Assembly: GCF_015070385.1 (NCBI RefSeq)
Contig: NZ_JADCSA010000003.1
Location: 124,001 to 188,000 of the forward strand
Length of the DNA: 64,000 bases
Source: Nocardioides malaquae
GTDB taxonomy: Bacteria; Actinomycetota; Actinomycetes; Propionibacteriales; Nocardioidaceae
Direction: 5' to 3'
Position numbers and translations under genes: made by a program. Positions 49,491 to 59,877 of the stretch are shown here, one piece after another (the first letter of the stretch is position 1; each line of letters opens with the position of its first letter). The notes under the pieces were generated by a model. That model saw only the letters and a list, made by a program, of their open reading frames with translations. It had not been told where the DNA came from and searched no databases.

Positions 49491-50564
49491 TCACGCAGGG
49501 ACCACCAGCACGGCCGAGGTCTCCAGCTCGAGCGCCACGTCGTCGCCCGGCCGCAGTCCGAGCACGCTGCTGCTGGCCACCTGGCAGACCACGTCGGTGC
49601 CGTCGGCGAGGGCGCAGTGCACCCGGGAGAAGGGCCCCAGGAATGCCACGGAGACGACCCGGGCGGTGCCCGAGGACGTACGCTCCCCCACCGGCCTCGG
49701 CGTCAGGGCCTCGGGCCGCACCAACGCCAGCCCGGCGCCCTCGACCGACCCGGGCAGGGCCTCGAGGTCGTGGCCCAGCACCTGCACGCGACCCGCGCGC
49801 ACGGTCGCCGGCAACGGCGTCGAGAGACCGACGAACTCCCCGACGAACGGCGTGGCCGGCTGGGTGTAGAGCTCGGCCGGCGGCGCGAGCTGCTCCAGGC
49901 GACCGGCGTTCATCACGCCCACCCGGTCGGCGACCGCCAGCGCCTCCTCCTGGTCGTGGGTCACGAAGACGGCCGTGGTGCCCACCTCCAGCTGGATGCG
50001 CCGGATCTCGTCACGCAGCTGCACGCGCACCTTCGCGTCGAGCGCCGAGAGGGGCTCGTCGAGCAGCAGCACCGCCGGCTCCACGGCCAGGGCCCGGGCC
50101 AGCGCCACCCGCTGCTGCTGCCCACCGGAGAGCTGGTGGGCGTAGCGATCGGCGTGCTCCGAGAGCCCGACGAGCTCGAGCTTCTCGCCCGCCCGGCGAC
50201 GACGCTCGGCCTTCGACACGTTGCGCAGGCGCAGCCCGAACGCGACGTTGTCGAGCACGCTCAAGTGCGGGAAGAGGCTGTAGGCCTGGAACACCATCCC
50301 CATGTCGCGCTTGTTGGCCGGCACCCGGTCCAGGTCGCGCCCACCCACCCGGACGGTGCCCGAGGTCTGCCGGTCGAGGCCGGCGAGGATCCGCAGTGCG
50401 GTGGTCTTGCCACAGCCCGACGGGCCGAGCAGCGCGATCATCTCTCCCGGCTCGGCGTGCAGCGTGAAGCCGTCCAGGGCCCGCACGTCGCCGTAGACCC
50501 GGGTCAGGTCGGTGAGCTCGACGGCAAGCCCGTTGCGGGTGGCGGCCAGGGTCTGTTCAGTCAC
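49491..50564 (-). CDS. Polyamine/iron-type ABC transporter ATP-binding protein (PotA-like)
   Basis: A 357-residue ATPase with a C-terminal TOBE domain. Walker A GPSGCGKTT, Q-loop VFQAYSLFPHLSVLDNVAFG, signature [15 protein letters not shown], Walker B VLLLDEPLSALDAKVR and H-loop VFVTHDQEEALA are complete. The TOBE part includes LALVRPEALTPRP. Its GTG overlaps the permease stop. It is the last gene of a four-gene operon that ends just before the TPP riboswitch. Confidence 0.9.
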   Translation of the reverse strand: MTEQTLAATRNGLAVELTDLTRVYGDVRALDGFTLHAEPGEMIALLGPSGCGKTTALRILAGLDRQTSGTVRVGGRDLDRVPANKRDMGMVFQAYSLFPHLSVLDNVAFGLRLRNVSKAERRRRAGEKLELVGLSEHADRYAHQLSGGQQQRVALARALAVEPAVLLLDEPLSALDAKVRVQLRDEIRRIQLEVGTTAVFVTHDQEEALAVADRVGVMNAGRLEQLAPPAELYTQPATPFVGEFVGLSTPLPATVRAGRVQVLGHDLEALPGSVEGAGLALVRPEALTPRPVGERTSSGTARVVSVAFLGPFSRVHCALADGTDVVCQVASSSVLGLRPGDDVALELETSAVLVVPA

Positions 50565-51343
50565 GAGGTCTGTCCTTTCCTGCGGTCCCGGCCCACGAAC
50601 GAGAGGGCGAGCAGGGCCAGCGAAATGACGACGATGGAGGCGAACGAGCCCGCCACCGACGTGGCGGCGTCGTACTTGTAGATCTGGGCCAGGGCCACCG
50701 GCATCGTCACGAAGTTGAGCAGCGAGGCGAAGACGAACTCACCGAGCACGAGCGCGATGGAGATGAACGCCGCACCCATCACACCCGGGACGATGTTGGG
50801 CAGCACCACCCGCACGATCACGGTGAACCAGGTGCCACCCAGCGAGCGCGTGGCCTCCGAAAGGGTGACCAGGTCGATGGCACCGAGCGAGGCGTCGAGC
50901 GAGCGGTAGGCGTACGGCAGCACCAGCACGACGTAGGCGAAGGTAAGCGTCAGCGGTGAGTCGCCGAAGAGGTAGGTCACCCACGAGTAGACGTTGGCGA
51001 TGCCGACGACGATCACCAGTGCCGGGATCGCCAACGGCAGCAAACACAGGAACTCGACCAGGCGGTTGAGGTGCGGCAACCGCAGTCGCACCCAGATCAT
51101 CGTGGGCACCAGGAGGACGACCATCCCGGCGACGGTGAGCAGGGCCAGGAGCACCGAGGCGATGATCGACTCACGCAGCATGTCGTCGGCCACCAGGTTG
51201 GTCCACGCGTCCCACGTCCGGCCCTCGGCATCACCGCGGGCGCGGGTGGAGAAGTCGAGCATCGCGAGCAGCGGCAACGCGAAGTAGGTGGCGAAGGCCA
51301 GCAGCAGGACGGCGCGGACGACCGTGAACGTACGGCTCGTCAC
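50561..51343 (-). CDS. Polyamine/iron-type ABC transporter permease (second)
   Basis: A 260-residue PotC-like permease with six membrane segments. The EAA loop reads SEATRSLGGTWFTVIVRVVLP, of which the first twenty residues carry the conserved Glu-Ala and Gly. FISIALVLGEFVFASLL follows. GTG at 51341-51343 overlaps the stop of the first permease (GTGA), and SRTFTVVRAVLLLAF is a normal permease start. Confidence 0.9.
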   Translation of the reverse strand: MTSRTFTVVRAVLLLAFATYFALPLLAMLDFSTRARGDAEGRTWDAWTNLVADDMLRESIIASVLLALLTVAGMVVLLVPTMIWVRLRLPHLNRLVEFLCLLPLAIPALVIVVGIANVYSWVTYLFGDSPLTLTFAYVVLVLPYAYRSLDASLGAIDLVTLSEATRSLGGTWFTVIVRVVLPNIVPGVMGAAFISIALVLGEFVFASLLNFVTMPVALAQIYKYDAATSVAGSFASIVVISLALLALSFVGRDRRKGQTS

Positions 51344-52221
51344 GTCATCCACCTCGCAGCCCGGCGCAGCAGCAACGCGTAGCCCGCCATCACGACCGAC
51401 ACCACCACGATCATCTGCAGGGCGAGCGCGAACCCGAGGTTCGCCTGCCCCAGCAGCACCTCGCTGGTCAGGGCCGAGCGGATGAAGAGCGGCGTGATCG
51501 GGTTGCCCTGGCTCACCAGGACGGCGGCCGTGGCATAGGCAGCGAAGGCGTTGGCGAAGAGCAGCAGCGCGCCGCCCAGGAAGGGCGGCGTGAGCAGCGG
51601 GAAACCGACGTGGCGCCAGAACTGCCACGTGGTGGCGCCCAGGTTCGTCGCGGCCTCGCGCCACTGTGGACGCAGACCCGCGAGCGCGGGGGTGAAGACG
51701 ATGACCATGAGCGGGATCTGGAAGTAGACGTAGACGACGATCAGCCCGCGCAGGCCGTAGAGCCAGCCACTGCCGAAGATGTCGATGCCTGCCGAGGTGC
51801 GCAGGATCTCGGTCAGCACCCCGGCCCCGCCGATCAGGGCGATGAACGCGAAGGCCAGGGTGACGCCGCCGAACTGGGCGAGCACGCCACAGACCGAGAG
51901 CGTGGTGCGCCGCAGCAGGCTCTCCTCGCCCAGACTCACGACGAGGTAGGCCAGTAACCCTCCCAGGACGGCGCCGATGGCGGCGGTGCTGCCAGCGAGG
52001 ACGAGGCTGTTGCCCAGGGCGGAGGTGGCGCCCTCCGAGGTGAGCGCCTCCACGTTGCCCCAGGTGAACCCACCGTCACCGTCGAGGAAGGCCCCGACGA
52101 CGACCGTGATCGTCGGCACCAGCAGGAAGACGGTGAGGAAACCGAAGAACGGCACGACAGCCGCGTACCGGCCGAGGGTGGCCCCCCGCCCGGCACGCGG
52201 CTTGGCCGTGACAGTGCTCAG
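51340..52221 (-). CDS. Polyamine/iron-type ABC transporter permease (first), probable CTG start
   Basis: A 293-residue PotB-like permease; the EAA loop is EAATNLGATTWQFWRHVGFP. The first ATG/GTG/TTG in frame is GTG at 52155, which would begin inside the first membrane helix (PFFGFLTVFLLVP). Upstream codons read as a normal cytoplasmic start, STVTAKPRAGRGATLGRYAA, and lead back to CTG at 52219-52221, which overlaps the binding-protein stop as CTGA. The other junctions in this operon are GTGA overlaps, so a CTG initiation codon is the best explanation. If it is wrong, the gene is 51340-52155. Confidence 0.8.
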   Translation of the reverse strand: MSTVTAKPRAGRGATLGRYAAVVPFFGFLTVFLLVPTITVVVGAFLDGDGGFTWGNVEALTSEGATSALGNSLVLAGSTAAIGAVLGGLLAYLVVSLGEESLLRRTTLSVCGVLAQFGGVTLAFAFIALIGGAGVLTEILRTSAGIDIFGSGWLYGLRGLIVVYVYFQIPLMVIVFTPALAGLRPQWREAATNLGATTWQFWRHVGFPLLTPPFLGGALLLFANAFAAYATAAVLVSQGNPITPLFIRSALTSEVLLGQANLGFALALQMIVVVSVVMAGYALLLRRAARWMT

Positions 52222-53333
52222 CTGATGACCTTCGACCAGTTGTCGGCCAGGTAGGCACCGGCTTCCTCGGTCTGCTCGTTGGTCGGGTAGACCGGGTCAC
52301 CCTCGACGGGCGGCAGCTTGTCGTAGGCCTCCTGGTCGACGGTGCCAGCCTCGGCCATCGCGTCGGCGCGCACCGGACGGGCACCGCTGGCGAGGTAGAG
52401 GTTCTGGCCCTCGTCACTGTAGAGGAACTCCTGCCACAGGCGCGCGGCGGCCGGGTGCGGGGCGTCGGCGTTGATCGCCTGGAAGTAGTAGCCGCCCACG
52501 ACCGCCTCGGCCGGGACGACGGTCTTCCACGTTGAGACGTTCTTCGCAGCAGCGGCACCCAGGTAGTCCCAGTCGATGACGACGGGGGTCTCGCCGTTCT
52601 CGATCGTGGCCGAGTCCGGGTCGACGGGCAGGAAGTTGCCGGCCTTCTTGAGGTCGGCGAAGAAGTCGACGCCCGGGGCGATGTCGTCGGCCGACCCGCC
52701 GTTGCCGATCGCGGCCATCATCACGCCGCTGAACGCGGCGCCGGCCTGGGTCGGGTCACCGTTGAGCGCGACCTTGCCCTTGTAGGCCGGCTTGAGCAGG
52801 TCCTTGAGGCTGGTCACGTCCGGCACCTTGGACGAGTCGTAGCCGATCGCCATGTAGCCGCCGTAGTCGTTGACCCAGAGGCCGTCGGGGTCCTTGAGGT
52901 CATCGGGGATGGAGTCCCAGGTCTCGACCTTGTACTCGGCGAACATGTCGGTGTTGGCCAGGGCCACGCTCTGGCCCAGGTCGAAGACGTCGGGGGCACG
53001 GTCGGTGCCCTTGAGCTGCTCGGCGGCGTTGATCTCCTCCTGGCTCGACGCCGTCGGCTGCGCGGAGTTGACCTCGATGTCGTACTTCTCCTCGAAGGTG
53101 GAGATCAGCTCGCCGTAGTTGGCCCAGTCCGGGGGCAGGGCGATGACGTTGAGCTCGCCCTCCTCCTGGGCAGCCTCGACGAGGCCCTCCATGCCGCCGA
53201 AGTCCTCGGCGGAGGTGGCCGCGGCGGAGCTGTTGTCACCTGAGTCGTTGTCGTCGTCCGGGGCTGCGCACGCTCCCGCGGCGGCCAGGGTCGCCAGGGC
53301 GGCGATCGAGACGAGTGAGCGACGAATCTTCAC
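52218..53333 (-). CDS. Polyamine/iron-type substrate-binding lipoprotein
   Basis: A 371-residue exported binding protein. The signal peptide (VKIRRSLVSIAALATLAAAG) ends at a lipobox-like AGAC, followed by an acidic linker. The mature part has VIALPPDWANYGELISTFEE, DVFDLGQSVA, GYMAIGYDSSKVP and PVVIDWDYLGAAAAK, as in the PotD/AfuA families. GTG at 53331-53333 follows GGAGGG. The substrate could be a polyamine, Fe(III) or a phosphonate. The riboswitch downstream does not control this gene. Confidence 0.85.
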   Translation of the reverse strand: MKIRRSLVSIAALATLAAAGACAAPDDDNDSGDNSSAAATSAEDFGGMEGLVEAAQEEGELNVIALPPDWANYGELISTFEEKYDIEVNSAQPTASSQEEINAAEQLKGTDRAPDVFDLGQSVALANTDMFAEYKVETWDSIPDDLKDPDGLWVNDYGGYMAIGYDSSKVPDVTSLKDLLKPAYKGKVALNGDPTQAGAAFSGVMMAAIGNGGSADDIAPGVDFFADLKKAGNFLPVDPDSATIENGETPVVIDWDYLGAAAAKNVSTWKTVVPAEAVVGGYYFQAINADAPHPAAARLWQEFLYSDEGQNLYLASGARPVRADAMAEAGTVDQEAYDKLPPVEGDPVYPTNEQTEEAGAYLADNWSKVIS

Positions 53334-53565
53334 TGAACCCTCCAAGTTGCTGACGTGTGTCAGGCGGAGCATGCGGGCGGCACGTGGCCGTCCGGGTCTG
53401 CTCACCTGTCGGGCGGGTGTCCGGCGCGTGAACACTGGGACACCCGTCCTGAAGCGTGTGTTCGCCGTCTCACCGTACCCCCCGGGGGTAGTGAGCGACC
53501 CCTGCGCGCTCCGCGGAGCTGGACAGTGGCACCGACCAGCCGTCCGGGATGCGCGCGAAGCGGCG

Positions 53566-53571
53566 TATCCT
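53566..53571 (+). promoter_or_regulatory. -10 box for a leaderless class I fumarase transcript
   Basis: TATCCT ends eight bases before the GTG at 53580. No ribosome site is present between them, so transcription probably starts at the GTG. Confidence 0.45.
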
Positions 53572-53579
53572 GACCACTC

Positions 53580-55292
<1,713 letters not shown>

Positions 55293-55316
55293 GCTCTCTC
55301 CTCTGACGCTCCTCCG

Positions 55317-55368
55317 CACAACGTGTGACGATCCGGCTGTCAGGGCAACCGGATCGTCACACGTTGTG
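55317..55368. repeat. Palindromic element A, perfect 20-base arms
   Basis: CACAACGTGTGACGATCCGG at 55317-55336 is perfectly complementary to 55349-55368. It lies between the convergent fumarase and AbiEi/DUF559 genes and contains the stop codon of the latter. It can act as a bidirectional terminator. Element B at 56328-56373 shares its outer sequence. Confidence 0.75.
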
Positions 55369-56271
55369 GGGCAGAGGACAGCCCCGCGTCACCAGCGCCT
55401 CACGGATCTGGGCAAAGAAGTCGTCGGGCGCCACCCGCAGGCCCAACAGCGGAAGCCGCAGAACGAGGTGGGAGTCCAAGGTGAGGGCGTTCTGACGCAG
55501 AGCGTCCCCCACCACCACCGAGGCCCAGGTGTGGTGGATCCCGTCAACCTCGACGACAACGTCCCACGGCTCCCAGCAGACGTCGAGGTACCAGCGGCCG
55601 CGGGGACCTCGGCGTACGACCTGACGGCTGGGCTCAGGCAGACCTCGCCGCCGGCACTCGCGGGCGAGTTCCCCCTCTCCCAGGGACCGGACGCCGTGCA
55701 GCAGGTCCAGCACGCAGTCGTGCAGGAGGGCGCGCCGCCGGTCACGGCGCACTCCCAGCAGGGCGACGCCGACGCGTTCAGCCGTCGTGAGGCCTTGTTG
55801 CACCGCCATGGTCGGCAACAGCACCGCCTGACGGTCGCTGACCGCCCAGAGCGCGGCGCGCACCGCGGCGACCTCGGGGCGCGTACGCGGCACTCCCCGT
55901 CCGACAACTACGTCTGGGGACCACAGCCGGGTGCGCCGGATGTCGACGCCCGCGGCGCGGCGCGACCGGGAGTCGGGCGGCACGGAGACGCGTACAACCT
56001 CGGTCGAGAAGCCCGTGAGTCCACCGGCGAGCAGGGCGGAGGCGCCGTCGAGGTGGGCACGCGGACCACCCTCGAGGACGGCCGCCCACCAAGTGCCCTC
56101 GCGGGAGAGGAGACCGGTCGTCAACTGGATCACCTGCGAGTGGACCCGCTGCCAGCGGCGGGCCTCCACCTGCGCACGGAGGTGACCGCGAGTGACGCCG
56201 AGGCGACGGAGTTGGGTGAGGGAGACGACCCCACCCTGCTCGGCGGCCTGGGAGTCGAGGGCGGTGGGCAC
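55357..56271 (-). CDS. AbiEi-like N-terminal and DUF559 (Vsr-like) C-terminal domain protein
   Basis: A 304-residue protein common in multiple copies in actinobacteria. Residues about 8-45 form an AbiEi-type winged helix (AAEQGGVVSLTQLRRLGVTR, then GHLRAQVEARRWQRVHSQV). The C-terminal 100 residues match DUF559, a PD-(D/E)xK-like fold: YLDVCWEPWDVVVEVDGIHH carries Asp and Glu residues, and DALRQNALTL, VLRLPLLGLRVAPDDFFAQI follow. GTG at 56269-56271 follows TGAGGG. The TTG at 56320 would start in repeat B's edge. Function is unproven; antitoxin and nuclease roles are suggested by the domains. Confidence 0.78.
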   Translation of the reverse strand: MPTALDSQAAEQGGVVSLTQLRRLGVTRGHLRAQVEARRWQRVHSQVIQLTTGLLSREGTWWAAVLEGGPRAHLDGASALLAGGLTGFSTEVVRVSVPPDSRSRRAAGVDIRRTRLWSPDVVVGRGVPRTRPEVAAVRAALWAVSDRQAVLLPTMAVQQGLTTAERVGVALLGVRRDRRRALLHDCVLDLLHGVRSLGEGELARECRRRGLPEPSRQVVRRGPRGRWYLDVCWEPWDVVVEVDGIHHTWASVVVGDALRQNALTLDSHLVLRLPLLGLRVAPDDFFAQIREALVTRGCPLPHNV

Positions 56272-56327
56272 GGCCCTCAGCGTGCCAACTCCGAGCCGAC
56301 GTCGCTGGCGCCCTGTGGACAACGAAC

Positions 56328-56373
56328 AACGTGTGACGATCTGGCCGTCGGAGCCACCGAATCGTCACACGTT
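56328..56373. repeat. Palindromic element B, 13-base perfect arms
   Basis: AACGTGTGACGAT at 56328-56340 is complementary to 56361-56373, with some further pairing inside. It shares ACAACGTGTGACGATC with element A. It lies just past the stop of the minus-strand PfpI gene and could end its transcript. Confidence 0.7.
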
Positions 56374-56388
56374 ATCAGAGGAGACGGC

Positions 56389-56922
56389 TCAGCCGCCGAG
56401 GGCGGAGAGCAGCGCCCGGTTGAAGGCGGGGATGTCGTCGGGGTTGCGACTGGAGATGAGGTTGCCGTCGACGACGACCTCCTCGTCGACCCACTCGCCA
56501 CCCGCGTTGCGGATGTCGGTCTGCAGGCTCGGCCAGGAGGCGACGCGCTTGCCGCGCACCTGGTCGGCCTCGACCAGGGTCCAGGCGGCGTGGCAGATCG
56601 CGGCGACGGGCTTGCCGCTGGCGGCGAAGTCGCGGACGAAGGCGACGGCGTCGGAGTCCATCCGGAGCGCGTCGGGGTTGGCGACCCCGCCGGGCAGCAC
56701 GAGCGCGTCGTAGTCGTCGACCGAGGCGTCCGCGACCTTGCCGTCGGCCGACTTGTCCTCGGCGGCGTCGAGGTGGTTGAAGAGCTTGACCGTGCCGCCG
56801 TCGGGCGAGAGCAGCTCGGCGGTGTGACCGGCACCCTCGACCGCAGCCCACGGCTCGGTGAGCTCGACCCGCTCCACCCCCTCGGAGGCGGTCAGGAATG
56901 CGACCTTGCGTGCGTCAGCCAT
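56389..56922 (-). CDS. DJ-1/PfpI family protein (YhbO-like)
   Basis: A 177-residue cytoplasmic protein of the PfpI group, whose members act as deglycases or chaperones in stress. The nucleophile Cys is in AAICHAAW, the partner Glu near the start in TASEGVERVEL, and YDALVLPGGVANPDALR and SSRNPDDIPAFNRALLSAL are conserved. ATG at 56920-56922 follows GAAGGAGAAAC. Confidence 0.93.
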   Translation of the reverse strand: MADARKVAFLTASEGVERVELTEPWAAVEGAGHTAELLSPDGGTVKLFNHLDAAEDKSADGKVADASVDDYDALVLPGGVANPDALRMDSDAVAFVRDFAASGKPVAAICHAAWTLVEADQVRGKRVASWPSLQTDIRNAGGEWVDEEVVVDGNLISSRNPDDIPAFNRALLSALGG

Positions 56923-57096
56923 GAGTTTCTCCTTCTCGTCGGAACACTCCTTGCCGCCTACCCGACTGGCTCAGTGGCAAACGCCGCGACAAGCCCCCAA
57001 GGCTGGGACCTCACCTCTCTTTCGGTCTGCGATGCGGACGACCGCGTCGTGGACGACGCCGACCTCACTAAGGTCTCGACCATCTCGGGAGATGCT

Positions 57097-57123
57097 TGAC
57101 CGGACCACTGGCGTGGTCGGTCA
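57097..57123. promoter_or_regulatory. Imperfect palindrome upstream of the small-peptide gene
   Basis: TGACCGGACCAC and GTGGTCGGTCA pair over 11 positions with one bulged base and a four-base loop. It lies 36 bases before the candidate peptide and could be an operator or attenuator. The rest of the 237-base gap from 56923 to 57159 shows no gene. Confidence 0.35.
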
Positions 57124-57159
57124 GGTCGGCGCATTCCCCATCCCTCAACAGATCGGAGA

Positions 57160-57309
57160 ATGCCGACCATGGCTGCCATGCGTGTCCAGACGCCCGGCCT
57201 CTTGTGCCTGCTCGTCCTCGCGCTCGGCGCTCCCTCGGACGTGGCCGAGGGAGGCTTCCAGTCCCACATGTCCGGCATGGATGCCAAGAAGGTCCGGGTC
57301 TGGTATTGA
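57160..57309 (+). CDS. Candidate small exported peptide (49 residues) heading an ABC cassette
   Basis: An ORF with a basic start (MAAMRVQTPG), a hydrophobic core (LLCLLVLALGA) and a polar end (GGFQSHMSGMDAKKVRVWY). It reads like a signal peptide followed by a mature peptide of about 20 residues that closes with Val-Trp-Tyr. ATGs at 57160 and 57169 are both possible; the second has CGGAGAA at normal spacing. It ends 18 bases before an ABC ATPase gene on the same strand. I do not recognise the family. A signalling peptide, bacteriocin-like product or transporter subunit are all open. A chance ORF cannot be excluded. Confidence 0.45.
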   Translation: MPTMAAMRVQTPGLLCLLVLALGAPSDVAEGGFQSHMSGMDAKKVRVWY

Positions 57310-57327
57310 AGACCCCAAGGCTTCGGC

Positions 57328-58041
57328 ATGAGCATCTACTACGACGCCGTCACGTTCACCCACCGTCGGCGCCGGACCCCTGCGGTCCGTGACGTCACGT
57401 GGTCCCCCGGAAGCGCCCGCACCGCGTTGCTGGGGCCCAACGGGGCCGGCAAGAGCACCCTGATGCGGTTGGGCGCCGGCCTCCTGCGACCCGAGTCCGG
57501 CACCGTGCGGAGTTCGCACGGACGACCGGTGCAGGACGAGGTGGGGTGGATGCCTCAGGACGTCCTGCCCGTGCCTGGTCTGAAGGCGTGGGAGCAGGTC
57601 GCGTACGCCGGTTGGCTGCGCGGTCTCTCCCGGGCGGCTGCTGCCCGAGCAGCCGATCAGGCGCTCGACCAAGTGGGGCTGACCGACCAGCGTGAGCTGC
57701 GCACCAGCACGCTCTCCGGGGGCCAACGACGGCGTGTAGGGCTCGCCCAGGCGCTCGTGTCGGAGCCGTCAATCCTGTTGCTCGACGAACCCACGGCGGG
57801 TCTCGACCCGGCACAACGCCGCAGGTTTCGCGAGGTGCTGGCGGGCATCCCTGCTTCGACAGGAATCGTGGTCTCCACCCACCAGGTGGAGGACCTCGTG
57901 GAACTCTTCGACCTGGTGGTGGTGCTCGACGGCGGTCGCCTGACCTGGCAGGGCACGATGGAGGAGTTCCTGACTCACGGCAACGACCCGAGTCGGCGCG
58001 CCGAGTCGGCCTACGAGGACCTCCTCGGCGGCGACCTGTGA
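57328..58041 (+). CDS. ABC transporter ATP-binding protein (exporter-type)
   Basis: A 237-residue ATPase of the CcmA/drug-export type. Walker A GPNGAGKST, a Q-loop in GWMPQDVLPVPGLKAWEQVA, signature LSGGQRRRVGLAQAL, Walker B ILLLDEPTAGLDPAQ and the H-loop VVSTHQVEDL are intact. No binding-protein gene is linked, which fits export or an immunity role instead of uptake. Its TGA overlaps the GTG of the next gene. Confidence 0.9.
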   Translation: MSIYYDAVTFTHRRRRTPAVRDVTWSPGSARTALLGPNGAGKSTLMRLGAGLLRPESGTVRSSHGRPVQDEVGWMPQDVLPVPGLKAWEQVAYAGWLRGLSRAAAARAADQALDQVGLTDQRELRTSTLSGGQRRRVGLAQALVSEPSILLLDEPTAGLDPAQRRRFREVLAGIPASTGIVVSTHQVEDLVELFDLVVVLDGGRLTWQGTMEEFLTHGNDPSRRAESAYEDLLGGDL

Positions 58042-59290
58042 CGATCTCCTCCCCACTCACCCGATCGTGGATGGCTGGTCGGATCCGCACCAGCTTGGCC
58101 TACTGGCTCTCACCGCTCTTCCTGGCGATCCCCTTCCTGGGCCTCCAGGGTCCCCCGTACACCTCGGATCCGTATGCCTCGCCCTCACCGCAAGCGCCAC
58201 CGTCCCGGTGATCGTGCTGGCGCCCCTGGCCGCGATGTGCGCAGCCTGGGAGGGTGATCGTCTGCGTCGCGCACGGTGGCTGGACCAACCCCGGCGGCGG
58301 GGCCTGCCGCGGGTGGCCCTCGCCGCGGCGGCACCCACGGTGGCCGTCGCCACGACTGCGCTGTTCATCGGCGTCATGGCACTCACGGCGCCGCTGTTGC
58401 CCACGCCGCGTGTGGTCGCGCAGACGGTGCTGGTTCTGTGGGCTTGGATTCTCCTCGGCTTCGGCGTCGGTCTCCATGTGCGCGCCGTCATTGTCATGCC
58501 CGCGTTGCTGCTGGGAGGCTACGTCTGGTTCACCCTGCCGATCGCCCTCGAGCCCCTGTGGATGCGTCACCTGGGTGGGGCCCTCTTCTCCTGCTGCCAT
58601 GTCGACCGGGAGCTCGACCCCCGTGCCACCGCCGCCGTGCTCGTGGTGGCTGCCGGGGTGGCGGTCGTGGGTGCCGTGGCGGTGGCGCTGGCCGATCGTG
58701 CTGCTCCGACGCACCATCTGCTGGTCGGAGTCCCCGTCCTGGCGGCGTCACTCGTCGTCGGGTCCCTTCTGGTCGACCACCTCGGGGCCGACCCGGACCG
58801 GCCCCGCCCCGTCGCCGACGACTGCACCGAGTCGCGACCCGCCTTCTGCCTCTATCCCGAGCATGCCGACCTGCGGGAGGACCTGGTGGCCCTCGCCCCG
58901 CGGGTGGCCACGTGGCAGGACCTGGGCATCGAGGTGCCGCCCACGTACGAGGAGGGCGGTGGCCCCACCCCGGGTCACCTGTTCGTCCACTCGAGCTTCA
59001 CACCGGGCGACACCGCCGTCGCGGTCGCCGACGCCACGTTTGCCACCGTCGGCCCGGTCACCAGCACCTGCACCCAGGGCGTACGCCCCGCCGCACGACG
59101 CGCACGACAGGAACTGCTCGCGTGGGGGGCTCTCGACCTCGGGACCACAGCGACTCACCTGCGTGATGTGCTGTCGAGACCCGCGGTCGCCGAGGCAGAC
59201 AAGGCGCCCTCCGCACCGACGGCGCTCGCCTCCTGGGTGGGGGACCGTCTGGAGCTCCTGGACGTCTGTCCCCCGCGGAGTGCGCCATGA
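58038..59290 (+). pseudogene. ABC transporter-associated membrane protein with a one-base deletion
   Basis: The natural start is GTG 58038 (GTGA overlap with the ATPase). That frame gives MTISSPLTRSWMAGRIRTSL and a membrane helix (AYWLSPLFLAIPFLGLQ) but stops at 58211. The rest of the protein continues in another frame: [20 protein letters not shown], about five more membrane helices, then an extracytoplasmic domain of about 150 residues with [20 protein letters not shown]. Adding one base at about 58180 joins the two frames into a product of about 417 residues. The downstream frame is clean to its end, where TGA overlaps the next ATG. Either a recent pseudogene or an assembly error. Confidence 0.7.
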
Positions 59291-59877
59291 TCTGGTGGTT
59301 GCGCACCCGCAACGCCGCCGCCATCCTGGCCGCCGTCGTCGGTGTCCCGCTCATGTCGGCCCTCGTCGGCGGTCAGGTCGTCCCCACAGTCGACGCGCTG
59401 CGTGCCCTGCCGATGCCGTTGGCCATCCTGGTCCCGTTCGTGGCCACGGTGACGGTCACTTCCGGTCTGCAGCGCGCTGTGGAGGACGTCGAGGGCATGG
59501 CCACCCGACGCGTTCACCTGTGGGACGTCGGTCTGATCGCCGTGGCCCTCGGAATCGGCCTGACGCTCTGCCTGGCGCTGGCGTGGTGGACGTCGTCGTC
59601 CCTGCTGGTCACGACGGGCCGCAACATGGTCGCACTGACCGCGCTGGCACTTCTTCTTGCTCGTCGGGTGGGCCACACCCCAGCCACGACGACGGTCGCG
59701 GCCTACGTGATCATCTGCACCCTCTTCGGGCGACAGCTCGACGGATCGATCGCGCTGTGGGCCTGGCCCATGCGCACCGACCTCGCTCCCCTCCTGACCA
59801 TCTCACTGCTGACCGTGTCGGCACTCGCCCTGGCCCCGTGGCGGGGTTGGTCCCGGGTGGCTACGGTCGAACCATGA
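59287..59877 (+). CDS. Polytopic membrane protein of the ABC cassette
   Basis: A 196-residue protein with about six hydrophobic segments, including [39 protein letters not shown] and [17 protein letters not shown]. No family is recognised. Its ATG overlaps the upstream stop and its stop overlaps the fumC ATG. It is probably the second membrane subunit of the exporter encoded by the preceding genes. Confidence 0.7.
   Translation: MIWWLRTRNAAAILAAVVGVPLMSALVGGQVVPTVDALRALPMPLAILVPFVATVTVTSGLQRAVEDVEGMATRRVHLWDVGLIAVALGIGLTLCLALAWWTSSSLLVTTGRNMVALTALALLLARRVGHTPATTTVAAYVIICTLFGRQLDGSIALWAWPMRTDLAPLLTISLLTVSALALAPWRGWSRVATVEP

Noticed and set aside
56858-57331. 157-residue plus-strand frame across the gap before the ABC cassette
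   Set aside because: Its first part is antisense to the PfpI gene and its frame differs from that of the candidate peptide; no protein-like features.
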